Notes under the pieces: model-generated
The model's input: only the letters and a program-made list of their open reading frames with translations
Database searches by the model: none
Told to the model about the DNA's origin: nothing
Origin: Rheinheimera sediminis
GTDB lineage: Bacteria; Pseudomonadota; Gammaproteobacteria; Enterobacterales; Alteromonadaceae
Length of the DNA stretch: 64,000 nucleotides
Reading direction: 5' to 3'
Assembly: GCF_004005375.1 (NCBI RefSeq)
Contig: NZ_RZUF01000012.1
Location: 90,860 to 154,859 of the forward strand
Shown: in pieces, positions 10,328 to 18,246 of the stretch
How positions within the stretch are numbered: the stretch's first letter is position 1
Layout: each line of letters starts with the position of its first letter
Program-made: the position numbers and the translations under genes

Positions 10328-10834
10328 ATGAACTTGAACAAAGTTTTAAAAGGCTTGTTAGTTGCGGTGCCAGTGTTAACTCTAGCTGCTTGTAGCTCAA
10401 CTGATGAAGTTGCTGCTACTGATGCAAACACTGGTGCAAACACTAACCAAGTGGTTGAACAAGGCCTGTCAGCTGAAGAATTGCTGCGTCAGCAATTAGA
10501 AGCTCTGCGTCAGGACAACACTATTTACTTCGACTTCGACCAGTCAGCAATCCGTTCAGAATTCGCTTCTGTTCTGGAAGCTCACGCTGCTTTCTTGCGC
10601 GCTCGCACTAACATCACTGTAACTGTTGAAGGTCACACTGACGCTCGTGGTACTCCAGAGTACAACATCGCGTTAGGCGAACGTCGCGGTCAAGCTGTGA
10701 CTCAGTACTTAGCTAACCTGGGCGTTGCTGCTGGCCAAATGTCAGTAGTAAGCTATGGCGAAGAGAAACCAGCTGTTGAAGGTAACGACGAGAGCGCGTT
10801 CTCTAAAAACCGTCGCGCTGTTTTAGTTTACTAA
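10328..10834 (+). CDS. pal: Peptidoglycan-associated lipoprotein Pal
   Basis: 168-aa outer-membrane lipoprotein that binds peptidoglycan and is the anchor of the Tol-Pal system. The lipobox LTLAAC sets the lipidated cysteine. The OmpA-like domain contains [12 protein letters not shown] and the peptidoglycan-binding segment [25 protein letters not shown] ribosome site. Codon choice looks strongly biased, as expected for an abundant protein. Confidence 0.97.
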   Translation: MNLNKVLKGLLVAVPVLTLAACSSTDEVAATDANTGANTNQVVEQGLSAEELLRQQLEALRQDNTIYFDFDQSAIRSEFASVLEAHAAFLRARTNITVTVEGHTDARGTPEYNIALGERRGQAVTQYLANLGVAAGQMSVVSYGEEKPAVEGNDESAFSKNRRAVLVY

Positions 10835-10855
10835 TAACTGATACGAAGCAAAGCA

Positions 10856-11713
10856 GTGAAAAAATTTTTAGTTACTGCGCTTTCTGTTATCAGCATTGCC
10901 TCGTGGGCAGATCCGGCTCCTGTAGCCGATCTGTCCCGCGCTGGCGGTGGCGCTACCCAGACTCCAAAATACGCCTCCACGGCTGACCGTATAGCTGCGC
11001 TGGAACGTATTGTTGAGGCCAGAGCCAATGCTCAGGTTGCGATGCAGCAGCAAGTGTCCGCATTATTAGACGAAGTGTCTGAACTGCGTGGCGTTACTGA
11101 GATGCATTCCTACAAATTAGAAGAAATATTACAACAACAACGTAATATTTATCAGGAGATAGACCGTAGACTTGGTCAAGGAGCTAATACAGCAGCCAGC
11201 GCTGTGACTCCATCCTCAACCAGTAGCACCACATCTGCACCAAGCCAGGAGCCCATAGGGAATCCTGCTGCTCTAATCAATACAGCGTCCGATTCAACTG
11301 AATCAGCTGATAATAGCGGTGTTGAAATATCTTCTAGCCCTTCGGAAAACGAATCTTATGAAAGTGCTGTAAATTTAGTGCTGAAAGATCGCAATTACGA
11401 TGCAGCTATTCCTGCGTTTGAGAATTTTGTCCGTTCTTATCCAGATTCCAGTTATGCGCCCAACTCTTACTATTGGCTTGGCCAGTTGTTTTTTACAAAA
11501 AACGAACTGTTGAAAGCTAAGGCTCAGTTTGAGCGTGTAGTCGCACAGTATCCGCAATCTGGAAAAGCTGCGGATTCTTTGGCAAAACTAGGTCAGCTTG
11601 CAGAGCGAGAAGGTGATGTAGCGGCAGCCAAGCAGTTTTATCAACTTCTTGTCAGTAAATATCCCCAATCTAAGCCAGCAAAAGCAGCCAAGACTAAGTT
11701 AGAGAGTCTGTAA
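10856..11713 (+). CDS. cpoB: Cell division coordinator CpoB (YbgF)
   Basis: 285-aa periplasmic protein that coordinates Tol-Pal energy with peptidoglycan synthesis at the septum. A signal peptide is followed by a coiled-coil oligomerisation segment (about residues 45-105, with RIAALERIVEAR and YKLEEILQQQRN), a Ser/Thr-rich linker, and C-terminal tetratricopeptide repeats (NYDAAIPAFENFVRSYPDS, LLKAKAQFERVVAQYPQS, DVAAAKQFYQLLVSKYPQS). GTG start. Last gene of the tol-pal operon, followed by a good terminator. Confidence 0.94.
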   Translation: MKKFLVTALSVISIASWADPAPVADLSRAGGGATQTPKYASTADRIAALERIVEARANAQVAMQQQVSALLDEVSELRGVTEMHSYKLEEILQQQRNIYQEIDRRLGQGANTAASAVTPSSTSSTTSAPSQEPIGNPAALINTASDSTESADNSGVEISSSPSENESYESAVNLVLKDRNYDAAIPAFENFVRSYPDSSYAPNSYYWLGQLFFTKNELLKAKAQFERVVAQYPQSGKAADSLAKLGQLAEREGDVAAAKQFYQLLVSKYPQSKPAKAAKTKLESL

Positions 11714-11732
11714 CTCAACTTTTGTTTTTAGT

Positions 11733-11762
11733 AAAAACCCTGGTCATGGCCGGGGTTTTTTT
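11733..11762 (+). terminator. Intrinsic terminator of the tol-pal operon
   Basis: Stem AAAAACCCTGG / CCGGGGTTTTT with loop TCATGG and a seven-T run at 11756-11762. It lies 20 bp after the cpoB stop. The 250 bp between here and the tRNA promoter show no gene. Confidence 0.85.
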
Positions 11763-12016
11763 ATGGGAGTCATGCTGTCCCCTACAAAGGCCGTTACATA
11801 GTTGAGTAATAGTGCGTTATTTTTAGCTTTGGTAGTAGTTAAAAACCAGATGAAAAACCGCCAATAGGAATGCGCTGAGAATTTTTGGCAGGATTTTAGG
11901 CGGTCATTTTCTGTATATAAAAACGACTGTCTGTCGCAGAATGGCTCAGGTCAGGTATTTTGTGCTGGCATTTTAAGCAGTTGAACAAAGAAAATGGCCT
12001 TTCTGGTAATTTTTGG

Positions 12017-12044
12017 TTGCGCTGGAAATTTAAATAAGTAAGAT
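12017..12044 (+). promoter_or_regulatory. Predicted promoter of the tRNA-Lys array
   Basis: TTGCGC (12017-12022), 16-bp spacer, TAAGAT (12039-12044), then a GC-rich discriminator (GCGTCCGCGG) typical of stringently controlled stable-RNA promoters. It ends 15 bp before the first tRNA. Confidence 0.6.
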
Positions 12045-12059
12045 ATGCGTCCGCGGCAG

Positions 12060-12135
12060 GGGTCATTAGCTCAGCTGGTAGAGCAGCGGACTTTTAATCC
12101 GTTGGTCGATGGTTCGAATCCATCATGACCCACCA
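12060..12135 (+). tRNA. tRNA-Lys(TTT), copy 1
   Basis: 76-nt cloverleaf. Acceptor GGGTCAT pairs with ATGACCC, CCA is encoded, anticodon loop is CTTTTAA with anticodon TTT. First of six tRNA-Lys genes that appear identical. Confidence 0.98.
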
Positions 12136-12161
12136 CTCCCGCGCCAGGTACATTTTGAATT

Positions 12162-12237
12162 GGGTCATTAGCTCAGCTGGTAGAGCAGCGGACTTTTAAT
12201 CCGTTGGTCGATGGTTCGAATCCATCATGACCCACCA
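12162..12237 (+). tRNA. tRNA-Lys(TTT), copy 2
   Basis: Same 76-nt sequence as copy 1. Flanking TTTTGAATT upstream and AATTCAAAA downstream are complementary and would extend the acceptor stem of the precursor. Confidence 0.98.
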
Positions 12238-12253
12238 ATTCAAAACCTACTCT

Positions 12254-12329
12254 GGGTCATTAGCTCAGCTGGTAGAGCAGCGGACTTTTAATCCGTTGGT
12301 CGATGGTTCGAATCCATCATGACCCACCA
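12254..12329 (+). tRNA. tRNA-Lys(TTT), copy 3
   Basis: Same 76-nt sequence. It begins the second copy of a 194-bp unit (12254-12447) that repeats 12060-12253, with one base differing in the first spacer. Confidence 0.98.
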
Positions 12330-12355
12330 CTTCCGCGCCAGGTACATTTTGAATT

Positions 12356-12431
12356 GGGTCATTAGCTCAGCTGGTAGAGCAGCGGACTTTTAATCCGTTG
12401 GTCGATGGTTCGAATCCATCATGACCCACCA
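12356..12431 (+). tRNA. tRNA-Lys(TTT), copy 4
   Basis: Same 76-nt sequence, with the same complementary flanks as copy 2. Confidence 0.98.
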
Positions 12432-12447
12432 ATTCAAAACCTACTCT

Positions 12448-12523
12448 GGGTCATTAGCTCAGCTGGTAGAGCAGCGGACTTTTAATCCGTTGGTCGATGG
12501 TTCGAATCCATCATGACCCACCA
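12448..12523 (+). tRNA. tRNA-Lys(TTT), copy 5
   Basis: Same 76-nt sequence. Its downstream spacer (12524-12544) differs from the others. Confidence 0.98.
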
Positions 12524-12544
12524 CTTTTTCGATTCTCCTTGCAT

Positions 12545-12620
12545 GGGTCATTAGCTCAGCTGGTAGAGCAGCGGACTTTTAATCCGTTGGTCGATGGTTC
12601 GAATCCATCATGACCCACCA
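12545..12620 (+). tRNA. tRNA-Lys(TTT), copy 6
   Basis: Same 76-nt sequence. Flanked by TTGCAT (12539-12544) and ATGCAA (12620-12625), again able to extend the acceptor stem although the bases differ from copies 2 and 4. Confidence 0.98.
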
Positions 12621-12663
12621 TGCAATCATCGTCTTCTGTGTATTTACTGCCAAAGTTTTTGTG

Positions 12664-12669
12664 TATAAT
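12664..12669 (+). promoter_or_regulatory. Probable -10 element of nadA
   Basis: Perfect TATAAT preceded by TG, about 20-30 bp before the nadA start. The -35 region is weak, so an extended -10 promoter is likely. No NadR-type site recognised. Confidence 0.4.
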
Positions 12670-12698
12670 GCCGCACTTTTTCAAACCGGGTGGCCGTT

Positions 12699-13757
12699 AT
12701 GGATCAAGCACTGCACTTCAACGAACTTGACTTTGTATTCCCGAAAAAACCTTTGCCGCTGAATGCGGATCAAAAAGCTGCGTACAAAGAACGTATCAAG
12801 ATTTTGTTACAACAACGTGATGCTGTGCTTGTAGCGCACTATTACACAGATCCTGAGATTCAAGCTCTCGCCGAAGAGACGGGGGGTTGTGTGTCTGACT
12901 CGCTGGAAATGGCACGCTTTGGCAATAAGCATTCAGCTAAAACCCTGATCGTTGCCGGTGTTAAGTTTATGGGCGAAACCGCCAAAATTCTGAACCCGGA
13001 AAAAACTGTGTTAATGCCTACTCTTGATGCGACTTGTTCACTCGATTTAGGTTGCCCTGCAGATGCCTTCAGCGCCTTTTGCGATGAGCATCCTGATCGT
13101 GTTGTGGTGGTGTACGCCAACACTTCAGCTGCAGTCAAAGCTCGTGCGGATTGGGTAGTGACTTCGTCTATTGCCTTAGATGTGGTTGAGCACTTAGATA
13201 GCGAAGGCAAAAAGATTTTATGGGGGCCAGACCGTCATTTGGGCGCTTATGTGCAAAAACAAACCGGAGCCGACATGCTGTTATGGCAAGGCGCTTGTAT
13301 TGTGCATGATGAGTTTAAAGCCAAAGCGCTGGTGGAGCTGAAAAAGCAATATCCAAATGCTGCTGTGCTGGTTCACCCTGAATCACCAGCCAACGTGGTT
13401 GATTTAGCCGATGCGGTTGGCTCTACCAGCCAGTTGATCAAAGCCAGCCAGACCATGCCAAACGACACCTTTATTGTGGCAACAGACAGGGGCATTTTCT
13501 ACAAGATGCAACAGGCTATGCCAGATAAGACCTTTATCGAAGCTCCAACGGGCGGTAACGGCGCAACGTGCCGTAGCTGCGCTCATTGCCCTTGGATGGC
13601 GATGAACGGTCTGAAGGCGATTGAGGACGCTTTACTGCAGTCTGAAGGTCACGAGATATTTGTTGACGCTGATTTACGTGAACAGGCGTTAATCCCGCTG
13701 GACAGAATGCTGAACTTCGCAAAATCAGCGCAAATGCCGGTAAAAGGCAACGCTTAA
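12699..13757 (+). CDS. nadA: Quinolinate synthase NadA
   Basis: 352-aa [4Fe-4S] enzyme that condenses iminoaspartate with dihydroxyacetone phosphate to give quinolinate in de novo NAD synthesis. The iron-sulfur cysteines lie in [18 protein letters not shown] and [10 protein letters not shown]. Other family signatures are [19 protein letters not shown] and [23 protein letters not shown] 12699 has GGGTGG 5 nt upstream. GTG 12690 is also in frame and would give MAVM, resembling the E. coli MSVM start, so the start is uncertain by three codons. nadB is not in the window. Confidence 0.97.
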   Translation: MDQALHFNELDFVFPKKPLPLNADQKAAYKERIKILLQQRDAVLVAHYYTDPEIQALAEETGGCVSDSLEMARFGNKHSAKTLIVAGVKFMGETAKILNPEKTVLMPTLDATCSLDLGCPADAFSAFCDEHPDRVVVVYANTSAAVKARADWVVTSSIALDVVEHLDSEGKKILWGPDRHLGAYVQKQTGADMLLWQGACIVHDEFKAKALVELKKQYPNAAVLVHPESPANVVDLADAVGSTSQLIKASQTMPNDTFIVATDRGIFYKMQQAMPDKTFIEAPTGGNGATCRSCAHCPWMAMNGLKAIEDALLQSEGHEIFVDADLREQALIPLDRMLNFAKSAQMPVKGNA

Positions 13758-13818
13758 GGCGTTTATAGTGAGTTTTGCTGAAAATTCCAGCAAAAGAACG
13801 GGGCTTTGTATTTAACAG

Positions 13819-13847
13819 TTGCACGGCGCGGTGAATTTCAATAGGAT
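13819..13847 (+). promoter_or_regulatory. Predicted promoter of tRNA-Ser
   Basis: TTGCAC (13819-13824), exact 17-bp spacer, TAGGAT (13842-13847), followed by GC-rich AGCCGCGC. Ends 25 bp before the tRNA. Confidence 0.6.
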
Positions 13848-13872
13848 AGCCGCGCTTGCTGCAGCAAGCATC

Positions 13873-13962
13873 GGAGAGATGGCTGAGTGGCTGAAGGCGC
13901 ACGCCTGGAAAGTGTGTTTAGGTTAATCCCTAACGAGGGTTCGAATCCCTCTCTCTCCGCCA
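13873..13962 (+). tRNA. tRNA-Ser(GGA)
   Basis: 90-nt class II tRNA with a long variable arm. Acceptor GGAGAGA pairs with TCTCTCC, discriminator G, encoded CCA. Anticodon loop CTGGAAA gives anticodon GGA. Confidence 0.97.
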
Positions 13963-13964
13963 GA

Positions 13965-14010
13965 TTAAATGAAAAAGCCCCGGACGAAAGTCCGGGGCTT
14001 TTTCATTTAA
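13965..14010 (+). terminator. Very strong terminator of tRNA-Ser
   Basis: A perfect 21-bp stem (13965-13985 with 13990-14010) closes a GAAA tetraloop. It contains GCCCCGGAC/GTCCGGGGC and an A-run/T-run, so it can work in both directions. Confidence 0.9.
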
Positions 14011-14049
14011 TCCGGAGAGCGAGGTCTTGGTTCGAGCCCTAAGTTCGAC

Positions 14050-14119
14050 AAATTCGCCCGGAGCGAATTTGGACGCGCTTTAGCGCGGCCCGCAGGGCCA
14101 GCACCACGGATGGTGCTGG
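14050..14119. repeat. Four-hairpin interspersed repeat, copy 2
   Basis: Same layout as 5857-5929: AAATTCGC/GCGAATTT, CGCGC/GCGCG, GGCCC/GGGCC, AGCACCA/TGGTGCT. Loop 1 and the flanking GGAC/GAAC are similar, but the stems differ by compensating changes, which argues that the structure is conserved. Confidence 0.6.
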
Positions 14120-14134
14120 CAATCCCTCAGCACG

Positions 14135-14229
14135 CAAGTCCGGGCCTTTTTCATTTAATCCCGAGGCGCTGCTGTCGCGGATTAAACCTGGGGCCTATTG
14201 AGACGTGGCAATCCCTCTCTCGGAGCCAG
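14135..14229 (+). repeat. Decayed duplicate of the tRNA-Ser 3' flank
   Basis: 14135-14162 nearly repeats the right half of the tRNA-Ser terminator (CAAGTCCGGGCCTTTTTCAT). 14207-14229 resembles the 3' end of tRNA-Ser (AATCCCTCTCTCGGAGCCAG). No cloverleaf forms. Probably remnants of a past duplication or integration at the tRNA. With the repeat at 14050-14119 this fills most of the 14011-14261 gap. Confidence 0.45.
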
Positions 14230-14261
14230 TTTGTTTCGCCCCCTTAGTTTTGCTAACCCCA

Positions 14262-14957
14262 TCACTCCGACCAATACCAACTAGTCACGTTGTAGCGATA
14301 CGCAGTGGTACCTTTACTAGTTACGGTCTTGACCCAATGTTCAGAACCTTCTGATGAGGGATCAAAGAGTACACAGCGGTTATACAAAGGCGGGATAGTC
14401 ACAGTCTTATCATCCTTACCCATAAAAACCAGCTCTCCGCCCTGTTCAGTACTCCAGTTCCTATTTAGATACAGCAGCATGCAGATTTCTCTGCCCGGTG
14501 AATCATCGGCATGTTGATTGACAAAATCTTCAGCGCTTAAGCGAAAAAAATTAGTATTCACTTCAGGCTTGGCAACATGAATGTCTGTGATCTGGACATC
14601 AAAGATCTTAGAGAGCAGCGCCATAAACTCTTTGCTTCGCAGATACTGTAAAAACTCCTGAGCAATAGCGCACTGCTTATCATCTGGGCCTGCTTTGTGA
14701 CCTTGCCACAGATCCCGCTGCACAAAGCGTTCTGAGTCAGGAGTTGCATGCCATTTGCTGTCATCGAGGTATAAAGCCGAGTAACTGTGTTTTTGTGTTT
14801 GCCAATAGTGTTCATGGTGCAACACGGCGCAGATAGCATCTAACTTTTGTGGCTCAAATAAGCCATCTATCACTATATGCTGAGGAGTGGAAGCCGCCAG
14901 GGTCTTTCGATACCTGCGGATTGCTGAAGGGATAGTTTGCTGGTCGTTCAGCCACAT
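14262..14957 (-). CDS. 2OG-Fe(II) oxygenase family protein
   Basis: 231-aa predicted 2-oxoglutarate- and iron-dependent oxygenase of the prolyl-hydroxylase-like group. The iron ligands are visible: H149 and D151 in NQHADDSPGRE and the distal histidine H207 in EGSEHWVK, with R221 in TAYRYNV as the 2-oxoglutarate-binding residue. The strand pattern MLLYLNRNWSTEQGGELVF is typical of the double-stranded beta-helix fold. No signal peptide, so cytoplasmic. Substrate unknown. It stands alone between the tRNA-Ser flank and a divergent DUF4282 gene. Confidence 0.82.
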   Translation of the reverse strand: MWLNDQQTIPSAIRRYRKTLAASTPQHIVIDGLFEPQKLDAICAVLHHEHYWQTQKHSYSALYLDDSKWHATPDSERFVQRDLWQGHKAGPDDKQCAIAQEFLQYLRSKEFMALLSKIFDVQITDIHVAKPEVNTNFFRLSAEDFVNQHADDSPGREICMLLYLNRNWSTEQGGELVFMGKDDKTVTIPPLYNRCVLFDPSSEGSEHWVKTVTSKGTTAYRYNVTSWYWSE

Positions 14958-15134
14958 TTAAAAACTCGCCTCTAAAGTGAGATAGTGCTTCAAAAATTCG
15001 ATCATACAATATTTTGACACTGGACTATCAGCGGACATTAGCATTGGGGCTTTTAGGTAGCCCGAGCCTGAATAAAGATTCAGGTTCTTGTGTAGCTATT
15101 GAACGAATTCAATGAATTCATTACCTTATAATTA

Positions 15135-15152
15135 GCCATTACCGATAATGGC
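15135..15152. promoter_or_regulatory. Inverted repeat upstream of the DUF4282 gene
   Basis: GCCATTA and TAATGGC around CCGA, about 75 bp before the start codon of the next gene. A possible operator. The rest of 14958-15226 shows no gene. Confidence 0.35.
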
Positions 15153-15226
15153 GATAAAGAATCCTGGTTTTGGCTTCACCAGAGTCAGGGAGACAGAACT
15201 CTCGGAATTTATAAAAGGACGTCCTG

Positions 15227-15478
15227 ATGAAAAGTATTTTTTTCTTTGACTCTATGTTAACCCCAAAAATTATTACTGTGATCTATTGGTTCTTGCTGGT
15301 TGTTGCTGTTTTCAGTGGTGTAGCTGCCATGTTTTCTGATTACGGTGGTGGTTTTCTGACAGGATTAGGTATTTTGATTGGTGGTGCTATTGGTGCCCGA
15401 ATTTGGTGTGAGTTGTTGATCGTATTATTTAAGATCAACGCTAATTTGCAAAAAATTGCGGAAAAGAGCGAACAGTAA
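15227..15478 (+). CDS. DUF4282 domain small membrane protein
   Basis: 83-aa membrane protein with two predicted helices (residues about 13-36 and 43-68). It shows the DUF4282 pattern FFFDSMLTPKIITVIYW at the start and ARIWCELLIVLFKIN near the end. The family has no established function. AAAAGGA precedes the ATG. Single gene. Confidence 0.8.
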   Translation: MKSIFFFDSMLTPKIITVIYWFLLVVAVFSGVAAMFSDYGGGFLTGLGILIGGAIGARIWCELLIVLFKINANLQKIAEKSEQ

Positions 15479-15537
15479 AACTCTTTACTTTTACCAGGTG
15501 CAGCAAGTCAGCCAGAGGCTTGCTGTTGCTTACAAGC

Positions 15538-15795
15538 TTAACCAACCCGCCATTCCAGGCCGTAACGGGCAAATAACTCGGCATCTTTGGCAAACCACAG
15601 TTCAAAGGCCTGTACATCATAACCTTCTTGTTGAGCCAGTCTGAAGATCCTGACAGAAAGCTCCAGTAAGTCACGATACTGCCAGGCTTTACCCTGATAG
15701 ATTACCGCTAAATCAGGCTGTTCAGCCAATATCTCTATCGCTTTCATGGTCTGATTTAAACGACGTAGTTCTTCTGTGCGCCATGTTGTGTTCAT
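15538..15795 (-). CDS. Small hypothetical protein
   Basis: 85-aa, mostly helical protein beginning MNTTWRTEELRRLNQ, with an aromatic segment (AFELWFAKDAELFARYGLEW) at the C-terminus. No family recognised and no signal or membrane segment. ATG 15795 is preferred: AAAGGG lies 8 nt upstream, and a GTG three codons earlier overlaps that site. It follows the CLCA_X gene on the same strand after about 90 bp, so the two may be co-transcribed. Confidence 0.6.
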   Translation of the reverse strand: MNTTWRTEELRRLNQTMKAIEILAEQPDLAVIYQGKAWQYRDLLELSVRIFRLAQQEGYDVQAFELWFAKDAELFARYGLEWRVG

Positions 15796-15888
15796 CTGCT
15801 TCACCCTTTGGTCAAAATACTGTCAGTCGTTCTGTGCTTGCAGAATACTTATCAATATTTGTGCCATGGCGTTTGGCTCCAGACAAAT

Positions 15889-16674
15889 TTAACTCAGCGC
15901 GCGGCCCAGTAAGGAAAAATAGCCCAGCCAGTGCTGAGCCAACACTGACGATAAAGCTTGTTCCGGATACAAGCCTGCTTTCGCTGCTTTGCTTTTTAAG
16001 GTGCCGCTGACCAAAAAGCTATTTTTAAGCTGCTGCTGTTGCAACATATGCTCAAAAGCACGCGCAGCCAATTCTTCCGGTTTGGCGTAATAATAAATGC
16101 CATGGCTTTGGTCGAAGGCGGCGGAAGTTTTAACGTAGCTATTAGGTTCAGTGCCAGTGGCAGATAAAAACAAGGCAGCAAAACTTTGATCCAAATAGGT
16201 ATTGAGCGGGTGAGGGGACACTGTGGCATTGTTGAGCCAGCTTGAACTGGCAAAAGCTGTAGTGGGTAGTTCATCGGTAAATAATTTGCTGCAAATATAA
16301 TGGTCAAAGGCATGAAACCACTCATGCGCTAAGCTGCCACCACCGGCATTTTTAGCCAGCGCCAGTAAGCGACCCTGCGGCTGATAAAAAGCGCAGCTAC
16401 CTTGCTGGCCACCAATACCAAAATTCAGACTAAGGCTTTGATTCAGCGAAATCACCTTTTCTGGCACCTGTAGGAGCAGCATCAGGTCGGATAAAGTGTC
16501 AAAAAACAAGTTAGCCGCCAATTGTTGTTCTGCTGCTGTGACCCAACGGCCTATTTTAATACTTTGGAAACCAAAGACTTTTACTATGTCCAAAAAGCTG
16601 ACATCAGCACCGGATCTGTGTTGTGGGCCGTTACGAAAATAAGCCTGCTGTATGCGAGGTACTAAATCGGTCAT
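15889..16674 (-). CDS. CLCA_X family protein with HEXXH motif
   Basis: 261-aa protein that I recognise as the CLCA_X family from SGADVSFLDIVKVFGF, IKIGRWVTAAEQQLAANLFF and ALAKNAGGGSLAHEWFHAFD. The segment HEWFH (residues 117-121) is a zinc-metallopeptidase-type HEXXH. Whether the family is proteolytic is not established. No signal peptide. Start ATG 16674 matches the beginning of the conserved region. Confidence 0.72.
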   Translation of the reverse strand: MTDLVPRIQQAYFRNGPQHRSGADVSFLDIVKVFGFQSIKIGRWVTAAEQQLAANLFFDTLSDLMLLLQVPEKVISLNQSLSLNFGIGGQQGSCAFYQPQGRLLALAKNAGGGSLAHEWFHAFDHYICSKLFTDELPTTAFASSSWLNNATVSPHPLNTYLDQSFAALFLSATGTEPNSYVKTSAAFDQSHGIYYYAKPEELAARAFEHMLQQQQLKNSFLVSGTLKSKAAKAGLYPEQALSSVLAQHWLGYFSLLGRALS

Positions 16675-16821
16675 AGGGTAACTGGTTCAAATTTAAACAT
16701 TTTTTGAGTGCTTATGCTGGGAAAACCAAGTTTAGGTCGTATACTGACAAGCGGTATAGTGGTTTTCAATACAACTTGATGGCTTTTCTGTACCAAAGCC
16801 CATTATCAAAGAGTGATTTTT

Positions 16822-18123
16822 ATGTCCCTGCTAGAGAATTTACTGATTATGTTACTGTTGATCAGTGCCAGCGCTTTCTTTTCTATGTCTGAAATAGCTT
16901 TAGCTGCTTCCCGTAAAATCCGCTTAAAACAGCTGGCCTCAGACGGTGAACCCCGTGCTGCGTTAGTGCTGCAATTACAGTCAAACCCTGGTAGTTTTTT
17001 TACCATAGCTCAAATTGGCCTGAATGCTGTGGCGATATTAGGCGGTATTTTAGGTGAAGCGGCTTTTACTCCTTATATTTTAACCCTGCTGAATTTAATT
17101 TTCGAACATCCGGCGAATGAGAGTATTGCCTTCAGTTTGTCAGTGTTTTTTGTCACTGCTCTGTTTATTTTGTTTGCCGACTTGATGCCCAAACGCCTGG
17201 CGATGTTAGCGCCTGAAAAGGTTGCTATATCAGTGGTCAATCTGGTGTTGTTGATGCTGGTTATTTTTAAACCTCTGGTCTGGTTATTTAATAGTTTGGC
17301 TAATCTGGTGTTTAAGCTGTTTAACGTGCCCACTCAGCGAGTCGATCAAATTACGCCAGAAGATATAGTGGCCATGATGGATGAAGGTGCTCAGGCAGGT
17401 GTCTTGCAGCAGCAAGAACGAACTTTGCTGGAAAACGTGTTTGATATGGATTCCCGCACTGTGACCTCCGCCATGACAGCACGCGAAAGCTTGATTTACT
17501 TTAATTTAAAAGAAACGGCAGATAGCATTAAAAACAAGATTGCCGAACATCCGCACGCCAAATTTATTGTTTGTGATGACAGCCTGGATAAAGTAGTGGG
17601 TTATGTCGACAGTCGGGACATCTTGATGCAGGTGTTGCATCAACAGCCTATTAATTTACTGAAAGAAGGCATGATCCACACCCCTTTGATCGTACCTGAT
17701 TCGTTGTCCCTATACGAAGTATTGGCGCATTTTAAGTCCAGTGGTATCGACTTTGCTGTAGTGCTGAATGAATATGCTTTAACCGTTGGTATGGTGACGT
17801 TGAAAGATGTGATGAGCATTGTGATGGGTGAGCTGGTGAATTCAGACGAAGAGCAAATAGTGCAACGTGACGAGGCGTCCTGGTTGGTGGAGGGCTTAAC
17901 GCCACTGGATGATGTGATGCGGGTCTTTGATATCGACACTTTCCCTGATGACGAAAATTACGAAACTATTGCTGGTTTTATGATGTATATGCTGCGGAAA
18001 ATTCCAAAGCGCACCGACTTTGTGGTTTATCAGGGCTACAAATTTGAAGTGGTAGACATCGACAGCTACAAAATTGACCAGTTGCTGGTGACTAAAGTCA
18101 AAGTGGCAGAGCAAGGCGAGTAG
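16822..18123 (+). CDS. CNNM/CorC-type transporter, YtfL/PaeA-like
   Basis: 433-aa inner-membrane protein with an N-terminal CNNM/DUF21 membrane domain (3-4 helices, opening SASAFFSMSEIALAASRKIR), a pair of CBS domains (about 200-330, HPHAKFIVCDDSLDKVVGYV) and a CorC/HlyC C-terminal domain (GYKFEVVDIDSYKIDQLLV). It resembles E. coli YtfL (PaeA), a polyamine (cadaverine/putrescine) exporter, almost end to end. Substrate assignment here is by similarity. ATG 16822 is preferred over GTG 16813. Confidence 0.88.
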   Translation: MSLLENLLIMLLLISASAFFSMSEIALAASRKIRLKQLASDGEPRAALVLQLQSNPGSFFTIAQIGLNAVAILGGILGEAAFTPYILTLLNLIFEHPANESIAFSLSVFFVTALFILFADLMPKRLAMLAPEKVAISVVNLVLLMLVIFKPLVWLFNSLANLVFKLFNVPTQRVDQITPEDIVAMMDEGAQAGVLQQQERTLLENVFDMDSRTVTSAMTARESLIYFNLKETADSIKNKIAEHPHAKFIVCDDSLDKVVGYVDSRDILMQVLHQQPINLLKEGMIHTPLIVPDSLSLYEVLAHFKSSGIDFAVVLNEYALTVGMVTLKDVMSIVMGELVNSDEEQIVQRDEASWLVEGLTPLDDVMRVFDIDTFPDDENYETIAGFMMYMLRKIPKRTDFVVYQGYKFEVVDIDSYKIDQLLVTKVKVAEQGE

Positions 18124-18246
18124 TTTTGGGGTCAGGCCAATAGTCGTTTGAGTTAAAGCAAAGTAAATTTCTGCTTATTCGCTGTATACTTAGCCATCTG
18201 TGATGAGCCAGAACTTCTGACTCGGCGTTGTTGATGATTGAAAGCC

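Noticed and set aside
12060..12620. Regularly spaced near-identical repeats that could suggest a CRISPR array
   Set aside because: Each 76-nt unit folds as tRNA-Lys with encoded CCA; spacers are short and themselves repeated.
14207..14229. Possible second tRNA-Ser
   Set aside because: Only a decayed 3' end is present; no D-arm or anticodon arm can be formed.
18238..18246. TTG start for the MFS transporter
   Set aside because: No ribosome binding site supports it and the ATG three codons later gives a normal N-terminus.
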